Numbered from the stretch's first letter, positions 23,398 to 32,091 are shown. The stretch: DNA of 33,871 nucleotides from Moorena sp. SIO3I8 (GCF_010692325.1 NZ_JAAHHW010000074.1:1-33871), one strand, 5' to 3'. The notes: generated by a model from the sequence alone, not told the origin. Numbers and translations are program-made.

Positions 23398-24567
23398 ATG
23401 AAAGTATATGACTGGATTGTCGTTGGTGGTGGCATTACTGGAGCAGCACTCGGGTACGAATTGTCTCGCCAGGGTTTGAGTGTTCTGATTTTGGAGCAAC
23501 ATCCTACCCTAGAGGGAGCAACTCGCTATAGCTATGGTAGTCTTGGCTATTGGTCAGGAACATCAAAGTTAACTCGAGTGCTATGTCAGGAAGCTAGAGC
23601 AATTTATCAAACTTTATCTGAGGAATTAGAAACAGATACCCAGTTCCGGGAATTAGACTTATTGCTGACCATTGACCTCAACGATGACTATGAGCAATTG
23701 GCAGTAGATTATGCCCGTTGTGCTACTCCCCCAAGTTGGTTGAGTGTGGAGGACGCTTGTGCCCTCGAACCATTACTCAATCGAAATGCGATCGCAGGAG
23801 CTTTTACTGTCCGTCACGGGCATATCCATCCGGGAAAGACTACCCAAGGTTACCTGAACGCTTTCCGCCGTTGTGGGGGGGAAATCCAAATTGCCCGTGT
23901 GGTTGAACTGGTAAGGAGCTCAGATGCTATCAAGGCAGTCAAAACATTATCAGCAACTTACCACACGGCTAACACGGTTGTCTGTGCTGGTGGACTCAGT
24001 CGCACCTTACTGAAAGCTTCCGGAATTCCTGTATACTTGTATTTCACTCATGAGGAGATGATTGAAACTCCCAGAGTTGACATCCAGCTGCAGACAATGG
24101 TTATTCCAGCAAATACGAAACGGTTTCAACTGGAACAGCAAGCCAGTAATAAGTCAGTTGAACACTTGTGGGATAAGCCTGGTCATGAGGTAATACGACC
24201 CATTCTTGATGCAGGTGCAGTGCAGTTTTTAGATGGCAGTTTACGGATGGGTCAGCTGAGCCGTGTGCTGACAGACCCCTACGCGACTATAGCGCCAGAG
24301 AAAGGAGAATCGGAAATTCGTACTCAAGTGGGCAAAATTCTACCAGCTCTTGAGAAATTACCAGGAACCTGGCATCATTGTTTAGTAGCATTCAGCAACA
24401 CTGGTCTGCCAGTGGTTGGTTCCGTCAGTGGTGTGGAAGGAGTTTATATATTTTCTGGTTTTACTAACCCCCTGGTATGTGTGCCACCCCTAGCCAAGCG
24501 CTTTGCTAATTGGGTGGTTGGACAAGAGGAGGATGAAATAATAGCCGAGATGTCCCCCGCCAATTAA
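23398..24567 (+). CDS. FAD-dependent oxidoreductase, DAO family
   Basis: 389 residues. An N-terminal FAD-binding Rossmann motif IVVGGGITGAALGYELSRQG (GGGITG 10-15) with the acidic end LEQH is followed by a substrate domain. The C-terminal second FAD contact is in FSNTGLPVVGSVSGVEGVYIFSGF. The fold is that of glycine/D-amino-acid oxidase-like flavoenzymes (DAO, Pfam). The substrate is unassigned; the ThiO glycine oxidase role is not supported by a thiazole gene nearby. It begins 36 bp after dgkA and may be read from the same transcript. Confidence 0.88.
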   Translation: MKVYDWIVVGGGITGAALGYELSRQGLSVLILEQHPTLEGATRYSYGSLGYWSGTSKLTRVLCQEARAIYQTLSEELETDTQFRELDLLLTIDLNDDYEQLAVDYARCATPPSWLSVEDACALEPLLNRNAIAGAFTVRHGHIHPGKTTQGYLNAFRRCGGEIQIARVVELVRSSDAIKAVKTLSATYHTANTVVCAGGLSRTLLKASGIPVYLYFTHEEMIETPRVDIQLQTMVIPANTKRFQLEQQASNKSVEHLWDKPGHEVIRPILDAGAVQFLDGSLRMGQLSRVLTDPYATIAPEKGESEIRTQVGKILPALEKLPGTWHHCLVAFSNTGLPVVGSVSGVEGVYIFSGFTNPLVCVPPLAKRFANWVVGQEEDEIIAEMSPAN

Positions 24568-24927
24568 CAAAGTATTGTGTTAAGTTAAGCTAGGTTAAAC
24601 CTTTTTAAGAGTCTGTTGGTAATCGACCCATAGTATCATTCAAAGTGCCAATACAGTGGCTCCATCATCGCTCAAGCGCTTTGGTAGGGGCGACTCTGTC
24701 AAAGTTATGGAACATAGGTAGGGTCCAAGGTTGGATTAGACTGTACTAAGTTGGGTTAATGGTCACAGGCAGATACACATTTAACCTGCATAATAATTTA
24801 AGCAACGGATTTTGTGTTGACACCAGAGTAATCTTCACTGTCAAGGGTTAACGGTCAACAGTGAACAATCAGCAAGTTAAATGTTAATTAAGATAAAGAA
24901 CGGTGGAAGCGACGGTGTACCCCTTAG

Positions 24928-24966
24928 CTGGTGAGGGAAGCTAAGGAATTAGCTCGTCCTAACCAG
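24928..24966 (+). promoter_or_regulatory. Structured leader hairpin with GNRA tetraloop
   Basis: In the 527-bp spacer before the cellulose-synthase-like gene, CTGGT (24928-24932) pairs with ACCAG (24962-24966). Inside it AGCTAA (24939-24944) pairs with TTAGCT (24949-24954), closing the tetraloop GGAA, a GNRA type. GGA/TCC pairing may stack in between. It lies about 130 nt before the start codon. It does not match the c-di-GMP-I riboswitch consensus. The rest of 24568-25094 shows no gene. Confidence 0.4.
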
Positions 24967-25094
24967 CGAGTTATGAGCCTAGACTAGTTATGAACCTACA
25001 GGTGATGGCAATCCCCTCCCCTCAACCCAATTGGCTGTAATAGGGGTCTTCTGCCAAGAACTAATGACAATACTGGAATTACAGTTAAGGGATT

Positions 25095-27392
25095 ATGACA
25101 AAAACTCGCTCTAAGTGGCAGCTTGTGGTGGTAGGGATTTTGCTACTGCTGACTCTTCAGTATGTACTGTGGCGATCGCTGTTTACCCTCAATCTGGATA
25201 CCGTGGTCAATGGCGTCTTTAGCTTGGGGTTATTACTAGCGGAAATACTGAGGCTAGCTGGTAGCACCATTCAGCTGTTTTTCTTGTCCCAGATAAAAGA
25301 TAGAAGTCAGGAAGCTGATTGGGGTGAATTATCGGTTATTAGTGGTCGTTTTACCCCTTCTGTTGATATCCTGATTCCTACGTATAATGAACATCCCTCT
25401 ATTCTACGGCGAACAATTATTGGTTGTCAAGCTTTAGACTATACAAGAAAAACGATCTATCTTCTGGATGATACTAGACGTCCTGAGATGAAAAGACTTG
25501 CAGCTGAGCTAGGCTGCGAGTATATTACGCGACCAAATAATCTTAATGCCAAAGCAGGTAATTTAAACAATGCCCTTCCTCAAACCTCTGGGGATTTAAT
25601 TGCTGTATTTGATGCTGATTTTATTCCTACTAGGAACTTCCTCAAGCGGACTGTGGGTTTCTTTAAGGATAAGGAAGTCGCTCTAGTTCAGACTCCCCAA
25701 AGCTACTATAATCCGGATCCGGTTGCCTATAATTTAGGTTTAGAAAACATTCTGACGGCAGAAGAAGAATTATTTTATCGACACATTCAACCAATTCGGG
25801 ATAGCGCAAATAGTATTGTGTGTTGTGGCACGTCTTTTGTGGTCAGGCGCAGCGCACTCTTAAGTATTGGTGGCTTTTTTACCGATTCCATCGCTGAAGA
25901 TTACTATACTGGCGTTTGTTTATCGGCTCTTGGCTATAAGTTAATTTATCTTGATGAAAAATTAAGTGCTGGCTTGGCAGCAGAGAATATAGCAAGTCAT
26001 GTATCTCAGCGGCTAAGATGGGCACAAGGTACCTTACAGGGACTTTTTCTAGAAGCAAATCCATTAAGAATTCCTGGACTTACTAATCTCCAAAGACTGG
26101 TTCATTTAGATGGGTTGCTTTATTGGTTTACTAGCTGGTCACGAATTTATTTTCTAATTGTTCCCATAGCATATGCATTTTTCGGGATTATTCCCTTTAA
26201 AGCAACAGCTACTGAAGTCTTGTGTTTTTTAGTTCCTTTCTATTTGCTACAGTTTTCTGTATTCTCGTGGATAAACTGCCGCTCTCGCTCCGCTTTCATG
26301 TCAGATATTTATTCAGTAGTGTCATGTTTCCCCATTGGATTAACGGTGTTGCAGACAATGCTGAATCCTTTTTCGAGAGGATTTAAAGTAACCCCGAAAG
26401 GAATATCTCGGGAGAGTTTTAATTACAACTGGCAGTTAGCATCGCCGCTGATTATTGTATTCGTTGCTACAGCAATTAGTTTTGGGTTTAATCTGACCGA
26501 ATTATTGATACCAGCCAGCAGTTTGCCATCCCAAGAAACAGCCCAACTTACCCAAGGCATCAGCTTAGCTTGGATTTGGAGTGGCTACAATCTCCTGGTG
26601 CTGAGTATCGCCTTACTAATCCTTCTGGATTCTCCTAATCCCAATACTGACGAATGGTTTGACTTACGTAAAGTGGTGCGAATAAATATAGGAGGTCAAA
26701 CCTATTGGGGCATCACTAAGTGGATTTCCCAAGTAGGTGCTCAAATCAAGCTGACTGAGAAGCTATCTATCTCCCTTAAAGACAATATCAAAGTAAGTCT
26801 GAAAATAATGGGGGAGAACTTGCGACTACAAGGAAAGATTACTCACACAGACCTCACGAGTGAAAGCCCCACTTTCCAAATAGGATTTAATCAGCAGATG
26901 AGTTTACCCCAGACACGGTGTTTAATTGAAATGCTGTTTTGTGGTGTGGGTCAGTGGAAACGTTGTGATACCCCTGGAGAATTCAGCTTGCTGTGGCTTT
27001 TATTAAAAAGTTTGCTCCAGCCCAGATTTGTGTTTAACCGTAATCCAAACCTCAGCACAATTAGCTCCGCTGAGGTACCAAGCTCTACCCTTACCAAACT
27101 CAATGATGGGATTGCTGTGGTAGCACCAGCACCAAAGGCGATGGCAACTGTTGCTGATTTCCAAGAAGACAATAGCTCCCAACCTCTGCTCACACCTATT
27201 TCATTAGTGGCTCAGCCTAGGGTAAAAGCTCCTAGTGTTCCTCAAAGAGTCGGTGAAGAAGTGGCGATCAAGGTCGCAATACCAATGAATCCAGAACTAA
27301 ACTCCCAGGTGGAGGCGAGCGCTCATTGGGAAGCCGAAGGTGAAACTGTTGTGATTAAAGTAGCGATACCCAATGAAATAATCCAGAAGTGA
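25095..27392 (+). CDS. Cellulose-synthase-like GT2 glycosyltransferase with PilZ-like domain
   Basis: 765 residues, BcsA-like architecture. Two N-terminal membrane helices (about 9-27 and 36-66) precede a GT2 catalytic domain with DD (125-126, YLLDD), DAD (173-175), AED (267-269) and QRLRW (305-309): the D, DxD, ED, QxxRW set is complete. Further membrane helices follow (about 350-365, 373-395, 450-466, 495-511). A PilZ-like barrel (about 523-615) begins RKVVRINIGG; its second motif reads W-I-S-Q-V-G where D/N-x-S-x-x-G is expected, so c-di-GMP binding is doubtful. A low-complexity tail (about 650-765) ends in two VAIKVAIP-like repeats. It probably makes a beta-glucan exopolysaccharide. No bcsB or bcsC is adjacent, as is usual in cyanobacteria. 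The stop codon coincides with an element end. Confidence 0.9.
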   Translation: MTKTRSKWQLVVVGILLLLTLQYVLWRSLFTLNLDTVVNGVFSLGLLLAEILRLAGSTIQLFFLSQIKDRSQEADWGELSVISGRFTPSVDILIPTYNEHPSILRRTIIGCQALDYTRKTIYLLDDTRRPEMKRLAAELGCEYITRPNNLNAKAGNLNNALPQTSGDLIAVFDADFIPTRNFLKRTVGFFKDKEVALVQTPQSYYNPDPVAYNLGLENILTAEEELFYRHIQPIRDSANSIVCCGTSFVVRRSALLSIGGFFTDSIAEDYYTGVCLSALGYKLIYLDEKLSAGLAAENIASHVSQRLRWAQGTLQGLFLEANPLRIPGLTNLQRLVHLDGLLYWFTSWSRIYFLIVPIAYAFFGIIPFKATATEVLCFLVPFYLLQFSVFSWINCRSRSAFMSDIYSVVSCFPIGLTVLQTMLNPFSRGFKVTPKGISRESFNYNWQLASPLIIVFVATAISFGFNLTELLIPASSLPSQETAQLTQGISLAWIWSGYNLLVLSIALLILLDSPNPNTDEWFDLRKVVRINIGGQTYWGITKWISQVGAQIKLTEKLSISLKDNIKVSLKIMGENLRLQGKITHTDLTSESPTFQIGFNQQMSLPQTRCLIEMLFCGVGQWKRCDTPGEFSLLWLLLKSLLQPRFVFNRNPNLSTISSAEVPSSTLTKLNDGIAVVAPAPKAMATVADFQEDNSSQPLLTPISLVAQPRVKAPSVPQRVGEEVAIKVAIPMNPELNSQVEASAHWEAEGETVVIKVAIPNEIIQK

Positions 27393-27435
27393 CATACTCC
27401 CACACGCTTATCAAAGATTACAGTGTGGGCTTCTT
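27391..27435 (-). mobile_element. Orphan TnpB-type right end
   Basis: On the minus strand: GAAGCCCACAC, a loop with TAATCTTTGATAAGC, GTGTGGGAGTATGTCA. Arms are CCCACAC (27399-27405) and GTGTGGG (27423-27429). The loop resembles that of the element at 82-127 (TATAATCTCCGATGAGCG), so the two belong to one subfamily. No tnpB follows; 27436-27540 holds only dispersed repeat text (GGCCTTTGGCC, GCGCGTTCGG). It overlaps the stop codon of the glycosyltransferase gene. Confidence 0.6.
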
Positions 27436-27540
27436 ACCAACTCCACCCAACGGTATCGGCTTTAGCCGACGCTGCGCGAACGGATACAAGGCCTTTGGCC
27501 ACGCGGGGCGCGTTCGGTAAGCTTTATTAACGACACGGTC

Positions 27541-27648
27541 AGAAGTTACCGCAAGAATAGGGCAGCCTTTATGGTTAGTCGGTTATGGGTAAAGGGTTAA
27601 AACTTTATGATTAAGGCTGCCCTATTCTAAGGTTTCGTCTCCGGGATG
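27541..27648. mobile_element. MITE-like palindromic element, copy 2 (inverted)
   Basis: Reverse-complement relative of 10775-10883. Inverted repeats AGAATAGGGCAGCCTT (27554-27569) and AAGGCTGCCCTATTCT (27613-27628) are identical to copy 1, and the flanks GAAGTTACCGC and GGTTTCGTCTCCGGGATG are kept. Differences are confined to the loop. It lies next to an orphan TnpB right end, as copy 1 lies next to a tnpB element. Confidence 0.8.
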
Positions 27649-27987
27649 CCCCGACCCGCCGGAACAATACAATAAGTTATATTTTTGATTAGTAGGTGGC
27701 GGTTAGCTCTTAATTTGTCTTCCCTACTATATCTAATATAAACGAGATATACCCTGTCCGCAATTCATCTGACACTCATGCTGCCCATTGAGATGTGAGG
27801 CATAAGAGCGGATGAAGCTAAATTGCCAGCTAAATGGGATTGACCTTGGCCTTTAGGCCATGCTACGCGAATGGTCACGCGGGGCGCGATGCTCGGTACG
27901 AGCCGCTACGCGATCGCTAATTAAAAAACGACTCAAGAGCAGCTATGCTAGCAAAAAAGTTCATTGAGCCAAAGGCGATCTAAAGGG

Positions 27988-28794
27988 ATGACTCCTACCA
28001 ATTTATTAATTTTTGCTGGTTCCGGTTTATTAGCAGGTATTCTTGCCGGATTTCTCGGCATTGGCGGCGGTGTAGTGCTCGTCCCCTTGTTAGTGGCATT
28101 AGGATATCAACCAGTTCAAGCAGCGGCTACCAGTAGTCTGTCGATTGTGATTACGGCTAGCTCTGGTACATTGCAAAACTGGCGGATGGGCTACTTTAAT
28201 CTAAAAAGTGTAATTGGCATCGGATTTCCGGCTCTAATCACAGCACAAATTGGTGCCTATCTAGCCGACCTCTTCCCTCCTTACTTATTACTGGTAGCCT
28301 TTGGGATACTGCTACTGGTGACGATATATCTGATCCAACTACGCAAACAGCTTAAGTCTAGAGCGCAACAGGAATCTCAAAGAGCACCAAACAACAGACT
28401 TTCTTCAAACTCTCCCATCAAAGCTACTGTAGCCAGGATCGCGACAGGTGGTTTAGCTGGCTTATTAGCTGGTCTATTTGGTATTGGTGGGGGAACAATT
28501 ATGGTTCCACTCCAAATGTTGCTCCTAGGAGAACCAATTAAAACTGCCATTCAGACAAGTCTAGGGGTAATCGTCATTACAGCAGTTTCAGCCTCTGCAG
28601 GACATGCCTTACAAGGAAATGTCTTATGGATTGAGGGACTGCTGCTGGGTATAGGAGGCTTTTTGGGAGCGCAAATTAGTACTCGCTTTCTGCCAAAGTT
28701 ACCAGACCAACTGGTGAGCAATGGATTTCGCACGCTGTTATTTTCCCTATCAATTTATATGTTTTGGCAGGCATGGCAGAGTTACGGTGGTTGA
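27988..28794 (+). CDS. TauE/SafE-family sulfite/anion exporter
   Basis: About 268 residues from the ATG at 27988, chosen because AAAGGG precedes it; an in-frame TTG at 27964 is possible. There are eight or so membrane helices in two halves. Each half opens with the family repeat: GLLAGILAGFLGIGGGVVLVPLL near the N-terminus and GLAGLLAGLFGIGGGTIMVPLQ about 150 residues later. A polar loop (about 125-148) separates them. TauE/SafE proteins move sulfite, sulfoacetate or related organic anions; the substrate here is unknown. It is monocistronic, preceded by 570 bp of element debris and dispersed repeats. Confidence 0.92.
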   Translation: MTPTNLLIFAGSGLLAGILAGFLGIGGGVVLVPLLVALGYQPVQAAATSSLSIVITASSGTLQNWRMGYFNLKSVIGIGFPALITAQIGAYLADLFPPYLLLVAFGILLLVTIYLIQLRKQLKSRAQQESQRAPNNRLSSNSPIKATVARIATGGLAGLLAGLFGIGGGTIMVPLQMLLLGEPIKTAIQTSLGVIVITAVSASAGHALQGNVLWIEGLLLGIGGFLGAQISTRFLPKLPDQLVSNGFRTLLFSLSIYMFWQAWQSYGG

Positions 28795-28979
28795 GATTGT
28801 GTATCTACTTGATGAGACTTCGCCGCAGTAGTTGGGAATAGGGAACTTCGGATATCGGAACAGAACTATAAATACATATCAAGTAGGGACGTATGGCGTG
28901 CGCCCCTACAGGTTGAGTCACTCCCTAAGTCCTGTTATAGTTTCTTAATAATCAATAACGTTTGTGTCGTAACTCAGCT

Positions 28980-29858
28980 TTAGGTGAAACCGCCAGCCCA
29001 GATATATCGCCCCGGCTGGACTCGTTTCCAACCTTTAGATTCACATCCTTTAGTTAAGGTGTTACTAATGGATTTACGAGCTACATTTTTCTTCTTAGGA
29101 TCCAAACCATTAGGATAAAGCACGTCCAAAACATCTGCAGCACTCATGATCTGTGGATAGTGTTCTCTTAACACAGAAGCCACTAGCTCATATAAGGTCA
29201 TATACTTTAATTGGTCTAACTTAGGTAGCGGAGAAGGCCGACGAGCTTTGTTCTTGGCAGGTTTTCTCTGAGGTTTATTGGTAGAAACTAAATCGGGCAA
29301 ATCTTGAAGAGAAAAGGTGTAGCAACCTGGAGAGTCAGGGACAGAGTGCCATAACCCCTGGCTCTCTCCTTTCAACAAGATGGATTTGACCAGAGAAGTT
29401 TTCGAGGCAATATCGTCTTTGCCCAACTCTCCAAACAGCTCCCTGATCAGGTAATCAACGTGGAGGATCGTACCCCTGTGAGTTTCCAGAAGTCGGTCAA
29501 TGGCTTCTGTAATCCTCTGCTCCTGGTAATCGAGTTGTTGTTTGAGTGCTAATGTTGACTCATCTAATTCAGTTTCAGTGGAGAAGTCTGCGGGCAATTC
29601 AGGTAGTGGCGTGGTGAGGTAGTATTTCTCCTGCTGGTTGTGGTTGCGATTTCCAGGAGGCAGGAACTTGTTGGAGTTATTTTCTGGTAAAGCTAATGCA
29701 TTGGTATTCAGCAAAGCTTTAGCATGGCTAAGCTGTTCTCTTGCAACTGTGGCAGCTTGTTCATGATACTCTACCATTTGTCGGTAGTAATCAACCAAAT
29801 CTTCTAACATCTTGTGACTTTGCGATGGTAGCGATGGCTGTGATGGAACATAAGACAT
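28980..29858 (-). CDS. Coiled-coil protein with two winged-helix-like domains, unknown function
   Basis: 292 residues, family not recognised. An N-terminal helical/coiled-coil stretch (about 14-52) and an Asn/Pro linker precede a first winged-helix-like domain (about 115-185: VDYLIRELFGELG ... VKSILLKGESQGLWHSVPDSPGCYTF). A basic linker (KPQRKPAKNKARRP, about 195-208) leads to a second one (about 217-288: LYELVASVLREHYPQIMSAADVLDVLYP ... ISNTLTKGCESKGWKRVQPGRYIW). Both end in a 'W-x-V/R-x-PG-x-Y' wing, as in HARE-HTH-type domains. This suggests a DNA-binding or chromatin-like accessory protein (inference). Its ATG directly follows the stop of the Cys-rich gene (TAG-ATG), so translation is probably coupled. 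Confidence 0.8.
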   Translation of the reverse strand: MSYVPSQPSLPSQSHKMLEDLVDYYRQMVEYHEQAATVAREQLSHAKALLNTNALALPENNSNKFLPPGNRNHNQQEKYYLTTPLPELPADFSTETELDESTLALKQQLDYQEQRITEAIDRLLETHRGTILHVDYLIRELFGELGKDDIASKTSLVKSILLKGESQGLWHSVPDSPGCYTFSLQDLPDLVSTNKPQRKPAKNKARRPSPLPKLDQLKYMTLYELVASVLREHYPQIMSAADVLDVLYPNGLDPKKKNVARKSISNTLTKGCESKGWKRVQPGRYIWAGGFT

Positions 29859-30077
29859 CTACTTTCTTCCCCCAGATTCGTTAGCGTGTTGATAGCGAAG
29901 ACACTTTCTGGCTACTCCTTTGCAGCGATTTCCATACTTGGGACAACAGGTAGCATAAGTCTCCCTCTCTGCAGGCGTATTGCAGTAGTGGCAAATGAAC
30001 TTGTAAACCCGTGTATGGATAGTACGCCTGTGGGCTCTTACTTTGTATTCTCGAACAAAAACTTGTTTACTGGGCAT
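29859..30077 (-). CDS. Small Cys-rich (zinc-finger-like) basic protein
   Basis: 72 residues, strongly basic, with cysteines at 29, 32, 44, 45, 52 and 59 (FICHYC ... [10 protein letters not shown] ... RKC). This spacing suits one zinc ribbon or knuckle. The N-terminal [16 protein letters not shown] is typical of nucleic-acid-binding surfaces. I do not recognise the family. AAGGAG lies about 20 nt before the ATG at 30077, rather far for a ribosome site. It forms a tight two-gene unit with the winged-helix protein, with zero bases between them, so the products probably act together. Confidence 0.75.
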   Translation of the reverse strand: MPSKQVFVREYKVRAHRRTIHTRVYKFICHYCNTPAERETYATCCPKYGNRCKGVARKCLRYQHANESGGRK

Positions 30078-30172
30078 GATTGTTTATATACTTTACTCCT
30101 TAAACATTAGCAATGGGTTCCTGATAAGTGAAAGGAAGCGAATTAACACTGCTTGTGTGTTCTTTTTTGAAC

Positions 30173-30270
30173 TCTCCCTCGCGTCAAGCACGGGGGATTC
30201 TACGCAGAAGGCGATGGCGGATGAAACTGGAAGCCTCAACCATAATCTTCGATTTGGTTGTAGGTACTTC
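30173..30270 (-). pseudogene. tnpB C-terminal remnant with right-end hairpin
   Basis: The minus strand from 30270 reads EVPTTKSKIMVEASSFIR, then HRLLRRIPRA and TGA (30184-30186). It runs into GAATCCCCCGTGC...GCGAGGGAGAG (30173-30200), a TnpB-type right end. Ser/Ala-rich tails of the form EASSF/EAGSP before this hairpin are common in cyanobacterial TnpB genes. No catalytic region remains in frame. Confidence 0.5.
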
Positions 30271-30478
30271 ACATAACTGCCATAGCAACGGGAGGAGGAG
30301 TAATACCTTTGACTCCAATTTGATCTAACATCCTCACACAATAACTGCCAGCTGTACAATAGGGAACTCCGGCCAGATTCCTCTGGAAAAACAGCAGCTG
30401 ATTGTATCGATTCTGATTGACTCTCTGACCCAATGCTGACAACACTCCATCGCGGCTACTCACATCTGTCGATACCAA
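30269..30478 (-). pseudogene. Short open frame, possible C-terminal gene fragment
   Basis: 69 residues: SRDGVLSALGQRVNQNRYNQL, then a Cys-containing part (VPYCTAGSYCVRMLDQIGVKG) ending ITPPPVAMAVM. It has protein-like composition but no family I can name and no good start context. It sits among decayed sequences and overlaps the tnpB tail by two bases. It is probably a gene fragment. Confidence 0.35.
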
Positions 30479-30543
30479 GTCATTTTCCCTAAGTAGAAGG
30501 TCATGGTCGATAAGCTAAATCCCAATCGGTGTCTAGTGATCTC

Positions 30544-30685
30544 CTATTCCATATCGAGTCTAGGTTTGACCTTAACCAGGGTGCCATTCTCCCGCTTGTT
30601 AATTGAATTGTGTGATCAACAATTGCCTGTTTGGTCTCCATCGCCTTTTCTTTCACCTCTTCTGGCACCTTCTCGCCAAATTTCC
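30544..30685 (-). pseudogene. Decayed coding sequence, possibly a BMP-family binding-protein tail
   Basis: One minus frame gives KFGEKVPEEVKEKAMETKQ-AIV and, after a shift, another gives ENGTLVKVKPRLDME before a stop. The order 'VP-EV-K-K---K-AI... NGTL/VKV' recalls the end of BMP-type ABC substrate-binding proteins. In-frame stops surround it. The assignment is weak. The rest of 30078-31246 has no convincing gene. Confidence 0.25.
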
Positions 30686-31002
30686 CTTAATTATTCCCTA
30701 AATTCTTTCAATATAGAATGTCTGGTTGCTCAAATCCCAGAGTATAGACTTTTTTTCCCTCCCTTTTGGTAATGGGTCATGAGTAATGGTCCTAGGATTA
30801 CCGATTACCCCGAGCCAATGACCCGACAATCGAATGTGGCATCCCTTTTCAAGAAAGGGTATCAGAACCTGTGCCCAACCTCTGGCTGCCCCTTGCCTGT
30901 TCCCTCAGAGCACACAACCTCCTTCGCTTTCGCGTCCTACCGCGCACCGGAGCCGCGCTTCGCGTCTATGGGTCGCAAGCGGTTTATCAAAAAATGGCTA
31001 AA

Positions 31003-31029
31003 CTGTTAGGCATTTTTAATGCCTAACAG
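31003..31029. repeat. Perfect 11-bp inverted repeat (hairpin)
   Basis: CTGTTAGGCAT (31003-31013), loop TTTTA, ATGCCTAACAG (31019-31029). There is no T-run after either arm, so it is not a typical terminator. It could be an element end. Confidence 0.7.
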
Positions 31030-31246
31030 CTTACGATACTAGGATTCATATCCACGCTTAATGCTGATAGATTAATGCTTATTTTAAAGACTTTATTTTC
31101 GTCAATAACTCGTTTTTTATTATAGTTTTATTTTGCCGTTTTATCCATGTAATTCATCCTTCCTTTTCCTTGGTTTTTAAATAAACGCTCTAAATGGGTT
31201 TTAATTACTTGGTTAATTCCGTCGATCTTTTTGGTAGTTTTTTTTC

Positions 31247-31999
31247 TTATTTTTTGGGAGATTGAAGTTTATTTTTGTCGAGTTTTATTACCAATTCTAA
31301 AGCTTCTTTGTGTTGATTAATTTCTTCTACAACTATTTTTCGTTCCTGTTCAGCCTCTGTTCTTGCTGCTTGAGTCTCTTCTCTTAACTTAAGTTGTTCG
31401 GTATCCTTATACAAGGGGGTAGGGTTAATCCCATATACCATTAGGATTTGAAGATTTTTTCTGGCGGTCATGAATTTTTTGCTAGCGGCTACTATGCCTC
31501 TACTTAGACAAAAAGAAGCTGTGGAAAAAATTATGGCTACAACAAAAGCAATAACCGGTATTAACTGATCTACTGCTCCGGATTCGTTGCTGACTAATAC
31601 GGCTTGGAAATTCAAAAATATATCTCCTAAGAGCACCAGCCAAATTATAGATAATCCATTAGTTAATGGTAAAGGTATCTTAATTTTTTTGCTAATAATT
31701 CCAGACCCATCTACTATGGAGGTTATGGGTAAAGCACCTGTTACCAATAAACTGAGTAAATTATTAGTCTCAATTCCAAATATTTTATCACCCTTTGACA
31801 GAGCAAGTCTTTCCCCAAACGAGTAATCTAATAGAGCAAACTGTCCAAAACTAGAAATGATTAAAAGTGCTAAAAATATCAAAATTATTAAGACTTGAAG
31901 TCTTTTTTCTCTGCGATACCAATCTTCAAGCTTTTCTCGATATTCCGGCTTTTCAATATAGTTTTCAGACTTGGTAGTTGCTGGTTCAAATTCAGTCAT
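31247..31999 (-). CDS. Four-helix membrane protein with C-terminal coiled coil, unknown function
   Basis: 250 residues. A charged N-terminus (1-33) precedes membrane segments at about 34-52, 80-96, 114-136 and 146-166. The cytosolic C-terminal part (about 168-250) is highly charged, with a likely coiled coil at about 200-240 (REETQAARTEAEQERKIVVEE). No catalytic motif is seen and I do not recognise the family. The DNA is markedly AT-rich compared with the core genes. It has the same orientation as the lipoprotein-like gene upstream, about 240 bp away. The layout resembles membrane scaffolds or small sensor/effector proteins, but that is only shape. Confidence 0.75.
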   Translation of the reverse strand: MTEFEPATTKSENYIEKPEYREKLEDWYRREKRLQVLIILIFLALLIISSFGQFALLDYSFGERLALSKGDKIFGIETNNLLSLLVTGALPITSIVDGSGIISKKIKIPLPLTNGLSIIWLVLLGDIFLNFQAVLVSNESGAVDQLIPVIAFVVAIIFSTASFCLSRGIVAASKKFMTARKNLQILMVYGINPTPLYKDTEQLKLREETQAARTEAEQERKIVVEEINQHKEALELVIKLDKNKLQSPKK

Positions 32000-32091
32000 A
32001 TCTCATCACATCAGTTGATTAAGTAGAGTAGTGTCTAGGTCTGGTTAGTTTACTCTTTTCCGGTGAAGCATTTGGAGCCTAGCGCTACGCG

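Noticed and set aside
24887-25090. c-di-GMP-I or cobalamin riboswitch before the glycosyltransferase gene
   Set aside because: The conserved core sequences of these riboswitches are not present; only a hairpin can be shown.
30503-31009. Plus-strand open frames of 89 and 76 codons
   Set aside because: Ser/Pro/Leu-rich shadows of decayed minus-strand sequence; no start context.
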